63,078 bases of DNA from Actinomycetota bacterium. GTDB taxonomy: Bacteria; Actinomycetota; Acidimicrobiia; Acidimicrobiales; MedAcidi-G1. Position numbers and translations under genes: made by a program. This document shows, in pieces, positions 53,873 to 62,022 of the stretch (position 1 is its first letter; every line of letters begins with the position of its first letter). The notes beneath the pieces are model-generated. The model worked only from the letters and a program-made list of their open reading frames with translations, did no database searches and was not told the DNA's origin. The stretch spans positions 1 to 63,078 of the forward strand of contig CACPKO010000004.1 in NCBI GenBank assembly GCA_902634555.1, read 5' to 3'.

Positions 53873-54148
53873 TTACTTCGGACCAATGGCTGGTTTGTAA
53901 CCGGTTACGTGCACTTGGCTAAAAAGCCCTGCTTTTGCGTAAGGATCGTCACTCGCAATTTTCTTAGCATCTTCAAGATCGTCAGCTTCGAAAACAATTA
54001 ATGATCCACACATGTCTTGATTTTCATCAAGTAACGGCCCTGCATAAAGAATTTCAAAGTCTTCTAGATACTTCAAGTGGTTTGGACGTGTCTGCAAACG
54101 CAAATCTCCAGCATCGTTCCTATCAATTGCATGTATCGCAAAATGCAT
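53873..54148 (-). CDS. YciI-like protein
   Basis: About 91 residues from ATG 54148 (MHFAIHAIDR), which has the ribosome site GGGGGGAAG directly upstream. YciI fold: RPNHLKYLEDF carries the conserved His, followed by AGPLLDENQDMCGSLIVFEADDLEDAKKIASDDPYAKAGLF. The family is a ferredoxin-like alpha/beta barrel dimer with an active-site His-Asp pair; activity is usually unknown. A start at 54160 is less likely. Confidence 0.88.
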   Translation of the reverse strand: MHFAIHAIDRNDAGDLRLQTRPNHLKYLEDFEILYAGPLLDENQDMCGSLIVFEADDLEDAKKIASDDPYAKAGLFSQVHVTGYKPAIGPK

Positions 54149-54363
54149 ACTTCCCCCCAATCAAAGCAACGCTATTGGTTGCGTTGCCTATTTTGAATTA
54201 ATTGTAGTTCTCCGGTATTGCAGTCTCACTTAAAGAAGGGAATTTTCATAAATCAAAGGTCAATTGGGGAGAAAGAATTGATTTGTATTACAATCACCAA
54301 AATACAGATCTTCAAATACTTTTAAAGTTTACCCAGCGTTGCTGGACTAATAAGGAGAAAAAA

Positions 54364-55536
54364 ATGCATGAAGCAGTAATTATTGATGCGGTGCGGACCC
54401 CTGGTGGGCGCCGAAATGGAAGACTAAAGGACTGGCATCCAGCAGATTTAGCAGCACTCACCCTTAACGCATTAGCAGAACGAAACAACCTTGACCCATC
54501 TCTCGTCGATGACGTCGTCATGGGTTGCGTAATGCAGGTCGGTCAACAATCACTAAATATCGGTCGCTCCGCAGTTCTCGCTGCTGGATGGCCAGAATCA
54601 GTCCCAGCCACCACTGTGGACCGCCAATGCGGCTCTAGTCAGCAAGCGATACATTTCGCCGCACAAGGAGTAATGGCAGGATCTTACGACATAGTAATTG
54701 CTGCCGGAGTTGAATCAATGAGTAACGTCCCAATGGGAAGTTCAGTGGTTGGCGGACAAATGGGAAGCCCCTTCCCTGACGCAATGGTTGAACGTTATTC
54801 AGAAACCGGCCTACCACCACAAGGTATCGGCGCCGACATGGTTGCTGACGAATACGGCATAACACGTGAAGAATTAGATGCTTTTGGCGCAGAATCCCAA
54901 CGCAGAGCAGAACAAGCAACAACTGAAGGAAGATTCGAAAATGAAGTAATTCCTGTTCCTATCGATATCGATGGAGAAACAGAAATGCACGTCATTGATG
55001 AAGGCATCCGACCAGGAACCACAGAAGAAACACTTAGCGCGTTAAAGCCTGCTTTCAAGGAAGACGGGCGTATAACTGCTGGAAACTCCTCGCAAATATG
55101 TGATGGCGCAGCCGCTGTTTTGATTATGAGTGCCGAAAAAGCCGAACAGCTTGGGTTAAAGCCAAGAGCCCGCTTCCATTCTTTTGCTCTCGCGGGAACA
55201 GATCCTGTGACAATGCTTAAGGGCCCTATACCTGCAACAGCGAAAATATTTGAACGCAGTGGACTCACTGTAGAAGACATTGACGTATTCGAAATTAATG
55301 AAGCGTTCGCTTCCGTAGTTTTAGCATGGCAAAAAGAAACCGGTGCAGACCTTGAAAAGGTAAATGTAAATGGCGGAGCGATCGCGCTCGGTCACCCACT
55401 CGGAGGGTCAGGTACAAAATTAATGACCACGATGCTTAACGAATTGGAACGGACAGAGGGACGTTACGCACTGCAAGCAATGTGCGAAGGCGGCGGTCTT
55501 GCCAATGCAACAATTATTGAAAGGATTTCTTCCTGA
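54364..55536 (+). CDS. Acetyl-CoA acyltransferase (thiolase)
   Basis: 390 residues from ATG 54364, which has an AAGGAG ribosome site; an upstream in-frame ATG (54283) adds only leader. Catalytic Cys89 in VDRQCGSSQQ, His344 in GGAIALGHPLGGSG and Cys374 in QAMCEGGG are in place. It cleaves 3-ketoacyl-CoA or condenses acetyl-CoA. First gene of a thiolase-SDR-crotonase operon, giving three steps of beta-oxidation-like chemistry. The 215-base leader contains TTGTATTACAA (54284-54294). Confidence 0.94.
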   Translation: MHEAVIIDAVRTPGGRRNGRLKDWHPADLAALTLNALAERNNLDPSLVDDVVMGCVMQVGQQSLNIGRSAVLAAGWPESVPATTVDRQCGSSQQAIHFAAQGVMAGSYDIVIAAGVESMSNVPMGSSVVGGQMGSPFPDAMVERYSETGLPPQGIGADMVADEYGITREELDAFGAESQRRAEQATTEGRFENEVIPVPIDIDGETEMHVIDEGIRPGTTEETLSALKPAFKEDGRITAGNSSQICDGAAAVLIMSAEKAEQLGLKPRARFHSFALAGTDPVTMLKGPIPATAKIFERSGLTVEDIDVFEINEAFASVVLAWQKETGADLEKVNVNGGAIALGHPLGGSGTKLMTTMLNELERTEGRYALQAMCEGGGLANATIIERISS

Positions 55537-56315
55537 TGCCAAGAATGTCACTTGAGGGTTCTTCCTCAATTATCACCGGCGGTGCTTCCGGTATCGGAGA
55601 ATCAAGTGCCCGCCAATTAGCGGATGCTGGTTCACGCGTCGTTATTGCAGACCTGAACGAGGAACGCGGTAACGCTGTTGCTTCTGAATTAGGTGGATTA
55701 TTTGTTAAATGCGATGTCACGAGTACCGAAGATGCAGATACTGCAGTCGCAGCGGCTTCAGAAATGGGTCCACTGCGTGCCTTAGTTAATTCAGCAGGGC
55801 TTGGATACGCAGGAAGAACAGTAGATAGAAATAACGAACCTATGGATCTTGAAGCATTCAGATTCGTTATCAACGTCAATTTGATTGGTTCTTTCAACAT
55901 GTTGAGTCGATCAGCGGCAGCAATGGCACAAACAGAGCCTGTCGACGCTGATGGTTCACGTGGCGCTGTTGTAAATATGGCGTCAGCAGCCGCATTTGAC
56001 GGTCAAATTGGACAGTGTGCATATTCGGCATCTAAAGGAGGAGTTGTTGGAATGACTCTTCCAATAGCTCGCGACTTATCCGTCTTGGGAATTCGAGTGA
56101 ACACTGTTGCCCCAGGTCTCATCGACACACCTATCTATGGTGAGGGTGAAGCAAGTGAACAATTCAAAGCCCACTTAGGGCAGTCCGTACTCTTTCCAAA
56201 ACGTCTTGGGTCTGGTGAAGAATTAGCTTTCATGGTTATGGATCTAATCACTAATCCATACATGAACGGAGAAACTATTCGAGTTGATGGTGGCATACGG
56301 ATGCCGCCGAAATAG
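55536..56315 (+). CDS. Short-chain dehydrogenase (3-hydroxyacyl-CoA dehydrogenase-like)
   Basis: 259 residues, start sharing bases with the thiolase stop (TGATG). NAD-binding TGGASGIG (14-21), D-L after the second strand (VVIADLNEERG) suggests NAD+ preference, and catalytic Tyr163-x3-Lys167 (YSASKGG). The fold and PGLIDTPIYGEGEASEQFKAHL resemble HSD17B10-type SDRs that oxidise 3-hydroxyacyl-CoA. Between a thiolase and a crotonase, this role fits well. Confidence 0.9.
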   Translation: MPRMSLEGSSSIITGGASGIGESSARQLADAGSRVVIADLNEERGNAVASELGGLFVKCDVTSTEDADTAVAAASEMGPLRALVNSAGLGYAGRTVDRNNEPMDLEAFRFVINVNLIGSFNMLSRSAAAMAQTEPVDADGSRGAVVNMASAAAFDGQIGQCAYSASKGGVVGMTLPIARDLSVLGIRVNTVAPGLIDTPIYGEGEASEQFKAHLGQSVLFPKRLGSGEELAFMVMDLITNPYMNGETIRVDGGIRMPPK

Positions 56316-56327
56316 GAGAAACAAATA

Positions 56328-57089
56328 ATGAGTGAGAACACAGCGGTACTAACTGAAAAACGAGACAGGGTTCTTCTAATAACTTTGAATCGACCCGAGG
56401 CTATGAACTCGATAAACGGTGATCTTTCACATGGTTTAATGGCAGCTATCGAAATGTTGAATGATGATTCTGATCTGACCGCCGGAGTTCTAACCGGAGC
56501 AGGACGTGGATTCTGCGCAGGCATGGACTTGAAGGCTTTCGCTCGAGGCGAAGATATTGGACCCTTTATGAAATTCATCAAATCAGGTGCTGAGAAGCCA
56601 TTGATCGGAGCTGTAGAAGGGTTTGCCCTCGCCGGTGGTCTTGAACTCGCGCTCACTTGTGATCTTCTCGTTGCCGCCGAAGGTGTCAAACTTGGTATTC
56701 CGGAAGTGGGAGTAGGCCTTTATGCTGCCGCGGGTGGCCTTCTGCGCCTTCCAAGTCGAGTCGGGTTTAGCAAAGCGATGGAAATGGCAATCACGGCAGA
56801 TCCAATAACCGCAGAGGAAGCAGCTAACTACGGGCTGGTTGCTCGAGTAACTGCGAAAGGTGAAGCGGTAGAGGGAGCTCTAGCCTTAGCGGAAAGAATT
56901 GCTCAGAATGCCCCATTAGCGGTAGCTGCGTCAAAGAAAATCATTCAAGCAACTACACAAGGTTTAACAGAAGAAGAACTTTGGGCTTTGAACACGGAGT
57001 TGCAGATCCCAGTATTCACATCAAATGACGCACGTGAAGGCCCGGTAGCTTTTGCTGAAAAACGTCCACCAAATTGGACTGGAAGTTAA
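56328..57089 (+). CDS. Enoyl-CoA hydratase/isomerase (crotonase)
   Basis: 253 residues. Crotonase motifs: LNRPEAMNSI, GAGRGFCAGMDLKAF (oxyanion hole) and GFALAGGLELALTCDL, then GLYAAAGGLLRLP. The usual catalytic Glu positions read ALAGGLELAL and PEVGVGLYAAAGG. It hydrates enoyl-CoA before the SDR step. ATG with a GGAGAAA ribosome site, 12 bases after the SDR. Its stop overlaps the convergent thioesterase by 4 bases. Confidence 0.93.
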   Translation: MSENTAVLTEKRDRVLLITLNRPEAMNSINGDLSHGLMAAIEMLNDDSDLTAGVLTGAGRGFCAGMDLKAFARGEDIGPFMKFIKSGAEKPLIGAVEGFALAGGLELALTCDLLVAAEGVKLGIPEVGVGLYAAAGGLLRLPSRVGFSKAMEMAITADPITAEEAANYGLVARVTAKGEAVEGALALAERIAQNAPLAVAASKKIIQATTQGLTEEELWALNTELQIPVFTSNDAREGPVAFAEKRPPNWTGS

Positions 57090-57889
57090 GAATCTAAGGG
57101 TAAAAACATAGCTAGTTGTCTTGACTGGGCGACTAGGTTCCCAGCAGAATCCCAAAGCAAACCAGTTTCTATCATCCTGCCATCTTTGAGGTCCTCGGTC
57201 CAAAATTTTCCTTGAACCCAACCAGGCGCAGGCCGGCACCGTATATGGGCAGTGAACTCAATAGTTGGCACCCATCCCACTCTTCCTACATAACTGAAAA
57301 TTGGTGGCGGAAAAGCATCCGCGAAGAGAACCAAACTGAGAGCATCCGGATCTCTGCCATCTAAAAGTCGTATCCAACCTGACACCTCTGCCTTTTTAGG
57401 TTCTTCTGAGTTTGTATCCACCGGAGCCATTCTCATCTCAATCCGATTATTTATAACTAAGTCAACCCCTTGTTGTTCACCGCTACGTCCGACGCACTCT
57501 TCAGGAGGTGGAATTAGTGGAGGCGGTACAGATATCTCGTAATCGTGCCCGGTGCCTTCAACAAGATTTCCAAAAGCTGCAACTAGTTCAAGGCGAGTCG
57601 TTCCGTTCTGCGACAACGACCCTCTCGTGGTAGTTACTGAGCGACCACTTCGTAGAACCTCTGTGTCTATTTGAGCGAGCTCGCCCCCTGTTCCGGGTCG
57701 TAAAAAATGTGCGGTCACTGAAAGAGGGTCTGGGTGCTCTTCTCGCAGTTGCATCGCTCTCAATGCTGGAATTATCAAATATCCGCCATTTGGGTTTTCC
57801 CCAATGTTCCACTGATCGCTAAGAAGTAAAGTTGAACTCCCGTTTTGTTGCAACTCGGGTGTGGTCTCGTTATCAAATTGTGCATCCAT
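57086..57889 (-). CDS. Acyl-CoA thioesterase, double-hotdog (TesB-like)
   Basis: 267 residues. Two hotdog halves. The first has NIGENPNGGYLIIPALRAM and SVTAHFLRPGTGG, the second LSLVLFADAFPPPIFSYVGRVGWVPTIEFTAHIRCRPAPGWVQ. This is the TesB-like/4HBT_3 arrangement that hydrolyses medium-chain acyl-CoAs. Ribosome site GGTGA precedes the ATG. It converges on the crotonase gene and may recycle CoA for the same pathway. Confidence 0.85.
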   Translation of the reverse strand: MDAQFDNETTPELQQNGSSTLLLSDQWNIGENPNGGYLIIPALRAMQLREEHPDPLSVTAHFLRPGTGGELAQIDTEVLRSGRSVTTTRGSLSQNGTTRLELVAAFGNLVEGTGHDYEISVPPPLIPPPEECVGRSGEQQGVDLVINNRIEMRMAPVDTNSEEPKKAEVSGWIRLLDGRDPDALSLVLFADAFPPPIFSYVGRVGWVPTIEFTAHIRCRPAPGWVQGKFWTEDLKDGRMIETGLLWDSAGNLVAQSRQLAMFLPLDS

Positions 57890-57904
57890 CTAATTCACCA
57901 TGAT

Positions 57905-58855
57905 TTAGATCGAGGGGGTTGAAGAGTTCATGCCTAAGAAGATCGCTGCTACGAGGTAGATGGCGAGGAGTACAGCTCCACCGCTTTTAGGGATCTCTCT
58001 TTCTTTTGCCGTTAGACCGAGGAGTGTCACCGTAACGAGAAGCATGAAAATTAATCCGGAACCAGTGATATTCGGAGCACTGATTTCACCTGGTCCGACC
58101 ACTCCCATAAGGCCACCCACTAAAAGGCAATTAAAGATGTTAGATCCAAAAAGATTACCAATTATTAACTCCATCTCGCCGCGTCTAGCGCACGCTGCTG
58201 TCGTAACAAGCTCAGGCAATGAAGTCCCTATAGCGATAAGTAAAAAGCCAACAAATCCGCCAGTAAGGCCCCAAGACTCTGCAAGTCCAGCGGCGCCTCG
58301 AACAGTGAAAAAGGCTCCCACTACAGTTCCGCTAAGGCCAACTGTGACCCGAAGAATTTCCGTTGACTTTCGGAAACCCTTAACAGATTCAAAAGATGTT
58401 TCTCGACCCCCGCTGTTATGAAGTATTCGCCAAAGAACAGCAATCCCTCCAATGAGTAATAATGCTCCCTCTTCTCTACGTATTGACCCGTTCATCAGGA
58501 CAATGGCCAGCGCTACAGTAGCGCACAGTGTCATTACGCCCTCTTGGAAAAATACTTCTCTAGATACTTTCATTCCAATCTTTGAAATCATGACGGCAAA
58601 AGCCATCACTAAGCCCAAATTCGCCACATTTGAACCAATAATATTTCCTGCTGCTATATCAAGGTCTCCTGTCGCTGCTGCTGTAACTGAAACCAAGGAC
58701 TCAGGTAGCGAGGTGCCGAAACCGAGAAGAACCGCCCCTATCAACACGGGAGGGATTCTGTAAATTTTGGCTACAGACGCCGATCCTTTGACAAACTGGT
58801 CGGCGGAAAATACTAGTCCTATAAGTCCAAGAAGGAACGCCAAGTAATGGTCCAT
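57905..58855 (-). CDS. Ca2+/cation antiporter family exchanger (YrbG-like)
   Basis: 316 residues, about ten hydrophobic segments in two inverted repeats. The two alpha motifs are GFGTSLPESLVSV-x-AAATG with NIIGSNVANLGLV, and AIGTSLPELVTTAACARRG with NLFGSNIFNCLLV. It exchanges Na+ or H+ for Ca2+ across the inner membrane. The start has TAGAAT 6 bases upstream and no ribosome site. It is 15 bases downstream (in its own direction: upstream) of the thioesterase gene on the same strand. Confidence 0.92.
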   Translation of the reverse strand: MDHYLAFLLGLIGLVFSADQFVKGSASVAKIYRIPPVLIGAVLLGFGTSLPESLVSVTAAATGDLDIAAGNIIGSNVANLGLVMAFAVMISKIGMKVSREVFFQEGVMTLCATVALAIVLMNGSIRREEGALLLIGGIAVLWRILHNSGGRETSFESVKGFRKSTEILRVTVGLSGTVVGAFFTVRGAAGLAESWGLTGGFVGFLLIAIGTSLPELVTTAACARRGEMELIIGNLFGSNIFNCLLVGGLMGVVGPGEISAPNITGSGLIFMLLVTVTLLGLTAKEREIPKSGGAVLLAIYLVAAIFLGMNSSTPSI

Positions 58856-58861
58856 TAGTGA

Positions 58862-58867
58862 ATTCTA
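58862..58867 (-). promoter_or_regulatory. Leaderless-type -10 box for the CaCA exchanger
   Basis: TAGAAT on the minus strand, then 6 bases (TCACTA), then ATG 58855; no Shine-Dalgarno. Confidence 0.5.
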
Positions 58868-58880
58868 GTTGCTTTCTCTG

Positions 58881-60356
58881 CTATCGCATTACAAAAGGAT
58901 TCGCCATCGGCTCATCCCCCGTATTGATCCACACGCTTTTAGTGCGTGTGTAGTCATAGATGGCATTGATTCCAGCTTCTCTTCCATACCCGCTTTGTCG
59001 GAAACCGCCAAAGGGGGCTATCGGGGATATCGCTCGGTAAGTGTTCACCCAAACAATGCCGGATCGAATTGCGCCAGAAACCCTATGGGCTCTGGCAACG
59101 TTAGATGTAAAGACACCTGCCCCGAGTCCAAATTCTGTGTCGTTAGCCAATGCAATAGCTTCTTCCTCAGTTTCAAATTTTAAAACTGACATTACTGGGC
59201 CAAAAAGCTCTACTTGTGTGCTCAATACTGATTGATTTGGGCAAGCTAGAACAGTGGGTTGGAAATACCATCCGTCTTCGAATCCTTCTGGGCGACAACC
59301 ACCCGTATGTATGACGGCCCCCTGTTCTTGTGATGTTGCCAAAGTCGTTTCAATCCGGTCACGTTGAGCTTGTGTGGCTAATGGGCCAACTTGAGTCTCC
59401 GGATCTAGAGGATCTCCGATCTGTACCGATTCAGCTCGTTTTATTACTTCACTAATGAATTCGTCGTAAATTCCGCTTTGCACAAAAACGCGTGATCCTG
59501 CGACGCAGCTTTGCCCAGAAGCCCCAAAATTTCCGGCTACCGCACCATTTACTGCACCTTCAATATCGGCGTCATCGAAAATCACGATTGGTGATTTTCC
59601 ACCTAATTCTAGAGATACAGGAGCGAAATTTCGGGAGGTATTCTCTACAACATGTCTGGCAGCATCTACGCCGCCAGTAAAGGAAATCTTTGCTACTAAC
59701 GGGTGGCTAGTGAGTGCTCGCCCACAAGGTTCTCCAAAACCCGTAATCAGATTAAAAACACCAGGTGGAAATCCAGCTTCATCAACAAGTCGAGCAAATT
59801 CTAAAACAGGGGCGGGTGCTTCTTCTGAAGATTTTATAACCACGGTATTTCCCGCAGCTAGTGCTGGAGCGGCTTTGGTGGCAGTCAATAGCATTTCAGC
59901 ATTCCAAGGAACAATGCCTGCGACAACACCGATGGGCTCTTGGGTAGTAAAAACATGAAGATTTGGTTTATCTATGGGAAGTGTTCGTCCTTCGACCTTG
60001 TCTGCTAACCCTCCGTAGTATCGGTAGTACTCAGCGACGTAAGCAGATTGGCCACGTGTTTCTACAGCAAGCTTTCCACTGTCGGTAGTTTCAACCGAAC
60101 CGAGTATTTCTGAATTTTCCGTCATCAGATCCGCTAACTTGAAAAGCATTTTTCCACGCTCAGTGGCAGTCATTTTGGACCAAGGACCTTCATAAAGTGC
60201 GTGGTGCGCTGCTTTCACTGCCCGATCTACATCTTCTTCAGTAGCTGCAGGAGCAGTCGCCCAGGGTTTACCTGTTGATGGATTTATCGAATTAAAACGC
60301 CCACCGTCAGATGCTTCGCAAAATTCTCCATCGATGTACATCAAATAGTCATTCAC
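58881..60356 (-). CDS. Aldehyde dehydrogenase, NAD(P)+-dependent
   Basis: 491 residues. All ALDH signatures: GIVPWN (Asn152), SFTGGVDAA, SLELGGKSP (Glu250) and GQSCVAGSRV (catalytic Cys284). The length and sequence suit betaine-aldehyde or general aliphatic aldehydes; no clear substrate. GTG start with GGAG 6 bases upstream. Same strand as the CaCA exchanger, which has its own promoter box. Near a sarcosine oxidase and a betaine-type thioesterase, so a methylated-amine role is possible. Confidence 0.92.
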   Translation of the reverse strand: MNDYLMYIDGEFCEASDGGRFNSINPSTGKPWATAPAATEEDVDRAVKAAHHALYEGPWSKMTATERGKMLFKLADLMTENSEILGSVETTDSGKLAVETRGQSAYVAEYYRYYGGLADKVEGRTLPIDKPNLHVFTTQEPIGVVAGIVPWNAEMLLTATKAAPALAAGNTVVIKSSEEAPAPVLEFARLVDEAGFPPGVFNLITGFGEPCGRALTSHPLVAKISFTGGVDAARHVVENTSRNFAPVSLELGGKSPIVIFDDADIEGAVNGAVAGNFGASGQSCVAGSRVFVQSGIYDEFISEVIKRAESVQIGDPLDPETQVGPLATQAQRDRIETTLATSQEQGAVIHTGGCRPEGFEDGWYFQPTVLACPNQSVLSTQVELFGPVMSVLKFETEEEAIALANDTEFGLGAGVFTSNVARAHRVSGAIRSGIVWVNTYRAISPIAPFGGFRQSGYGREAGINAIYDYTRTKSVWINTGDEPMANPFVMR

Positions 60357-60421
60357 ACTGATCTCCGATCAATAGGTAACGTCACGCATAATGCTGTCTT
60401 CATAATTTATAAATAGTTTCT

Positions 60422-61015
60422 TTAATCATCGTCTTTTTTTATACCCATTTCTTCCATGTCGGAGTAACGATTTCCAATTCGATGATGTGGGCGCCCCCCT
60501 ACCGACGCTCCGATAGCTACGACTATTTCATTAGGTGCAGGAGCATCAGGGATAACCATTTCAAGAGTTAAATAGTGTGAGCGCCAACCTGGATCAATTT
60601 TGTGCATCATGGGAATAGAAACCACGGCACCAGGGCCCCCACGGGAATTAGTGAAAGAAAGATAGGCAGTGCCTTCTACGGCATCGCGAAAGACATTTCC
60701 AAAGCGTAATGTGTGAATTAGCGCAGATCCGTGTTCGACCTCTCCGCTAGTTCCAACCATTGCTGCTTTTCCGTAAGCCTCAATTAAGTTTCCGCCGCCT
60801 GCCATCTCTACTAAACGTGGAACCATTTCTTCTCCAAGTTCAGGAGCAGTGGCTAGTATTTCTGGACGCAGATCTTCAACGAATTCTTCTCCGGCCCATG
60901 GATTTGTTATAACAGCTGCCACTCCGTAGAGGTGTAGTGCGGGATCGGCTACTTTTCCGCCTTCAATGCGGACTTCTTCATGTCGCGTTATAAGTTTACG
61001 AATGTTCAAGGTCAA
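60422..61015 (-). CDS. Amino acid synthesis (AA_synth, DUF1185) family protein
   Basis: About 197 residues from TTG 61015 or TTG 61009, with AAGGG upstream. The frame is open to 61075, but that would overlap the ribokinase start. Family features: IRKLITRHEEVRIEGG at the start, VAAVITNPWAGEEFVEDL, AYGKAAMVGTSGEVEHGSALIHTLRFGNVFR and VVAIGASVGGRPHHRIG. Function is not established; genes of the family often lie with monooxygenase and dehydrogenase genes, as here. Same strand as the ALDH, 65 bases upstream. Confidence 0.8.
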   Translation of the reverse strand: MTLNIRKLITRHEEVRIEGGKVADPALHLYGVAAVITNPWAGEEFVEDLRPEILATAPELGEEMVPRLVEMAGGGNLIEAYGKAAMVGTSGEVEHGSALIHTLRFGNVFRDAVEGTAYLSFTNSRGGPGAVVSIPMMHKIDPGWRSHYLTLEMVIPDAPAPNEIVVAIGASVGGRPHHRIGNRYSDMEEMGIKKDDD

Positions 61016-61044
61016 GGTTTTTACCCTTAATGTAGGTCTACTAT

Positions 61045-61050
61045 TTAGAT
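61045..61050 (+). promoter_or_regulatory. Possible leaderless -10 box for the ribokinase gene
   Basis: TTAGAT lies 7 bases before the ATG at 61058, and there is no Shine-Dalgarno. The second base departs from TANNNT, so the match is weaker than the others. Confidence 0.3.
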
Positions 61051-61057
61051 AGCCATT

Positions 61058-61957
61058 ATGTCTCAAGAAGAACACAATTCCGTTGTCGTGGTTGGTTCAA
61101 CCATGATTGATTTGATTTCGTACTCTCCGCGCGTTCCCGAAGCCGGCGAAACGATTGTTGGAGAGAGCTTTCAAATGACATTTGGAGGAAAAGGCGCCAA
61201 TCAAGCTGTTATGGCGTCGATACTTGGTTCACGAGTCGGTTTCATCAACTGCTTAGGGAAAGATGTGTACGGTGATTCATATCGAGAAAATTTGGAAAAA
61301 CACGATATTGACCTTACGTATCTGACTGTAGGAAAGGGCCCAACTGGTGTTGCAACAATTCTTGTTGAACCCGATGGAACAAATAGAATCATCATCGTTC
61401 CGGGCGCGAATTTTGAATTGACACCAGAGTCAGCAAGAGAAGGGATTCTCAATCTCGCACCCCATGTTGTTGTCGGGCAGCTTGAGGTTTCTGCCGATGC
61501 TACTTACGGAGCTTTTTTAGCTGCAAAAGAAATCGGGGCGACAACGATTCTTAATCCCGCACCTGCAACCGGAATCGCTACTTTGCCTGAGGGTCTTTTA
61601 GAACTAACTGATTGGCTGATACCGAATGAGAACGAGTTTCTTGCTTTGTCAAATGAAGCTGTGAGTGAGTCTTCGATTTCTTCTTTCGTGTCCGGTAAGG
61701 AATTTTCTCTTATTGTGACGGTGGGTGAAGAAGGTGTTATTTTCGCTAATCAAGACGTCGGCCTTGTTACTTACCCTGCGGGGAAAGTTGACGCCGTTGA
61801 TACCACTGGGGCTGGCGATGCTTTCGTTGGTGCATTCGCACATGGTCTGGCACAAGGGCTAGATCCCTCTGAAGCGATCATGTTAGGGCTTGATCGGGCG
61901 ACAGATTCAGTTACACGTAAAGGGACGCAGATTTCGTACATGGCTAAGAATGAATAG
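61058..61957 (+). CDS. PfkB-family sugar kinase (ribokinase-like)
   Basis: 299 residues. The N-terminal STMIDLISYSPRVPEAGETI and FGGKGANQAV are the ribokinase substrate-binding segments. The C-terminal signature DTTGAGDAFVGAF carries the catalytic Asp254. It would phosphorylate ribose or a related sugar or nucleoside. No transporter or ribose genes sit beside it. It is divergent from the AA_synth gene. Confidence 0.88.
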   Translation: MSQEEHNSVVVVGSTMIDLISYSPRVPEAGETIVGESFQMTFGGKGANQAVMASILGSRVGFINCLGKDVYGDSYRENLEKHDIDLTYLTVGKGPTGVATILVEPDGTNRIIIVPGANFELTPESAREGILNLAPHVVVGQLEVSADATYGAFLAAKEIGATTILNPAPATGIATLPEGLLELTDWLIPNENEFLALSNEAVSESSISSFVSGKEFSLIVTVGEEGVIFANQDVGLVTYPAGKVDAVDTTGAGDAFVGAFAHGLAQGLDPSEAIMLGLDRATDSVTRKGTQISYMAKNE

Positions 61958-61960
61958 GTT

Positions 61961-61990
61961 TTGTTGCATATCTATTTGCTTTACTAAAAT
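61961..61990 (+). promoter_or_regulatory. Promoter candidate for the monooxygenase gene
   Basis: TTGTTG (61961-61966) and TAAAAT (61985-61990) with an 18-base spacer. Transcription would start near 61997, giving a leader of about 26 bases with AAGGAGATG as the ribosome site for GTG 62023. Confidence 0.45.
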
Positions 61991-62022
61991 ACGATGACTG
62001 TAAGGTAAGTCAAGGAGATGCT

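Noticed and set aside
54283-54363. Thiolase start at 54283
   Set aside because: The family begins at MHEAVIIDAVRTPGG, and ATG 54364 has a clear AAGGAG ribosome site; the upstream part is leader.
61016-61075. AA_synth gene beginning at 61075
   Set aside because: It would overlap the ribokinase start and translate the divergent promoter; the TTG codons at 61015/61009 have an AAGGG upstream and fit the family start.
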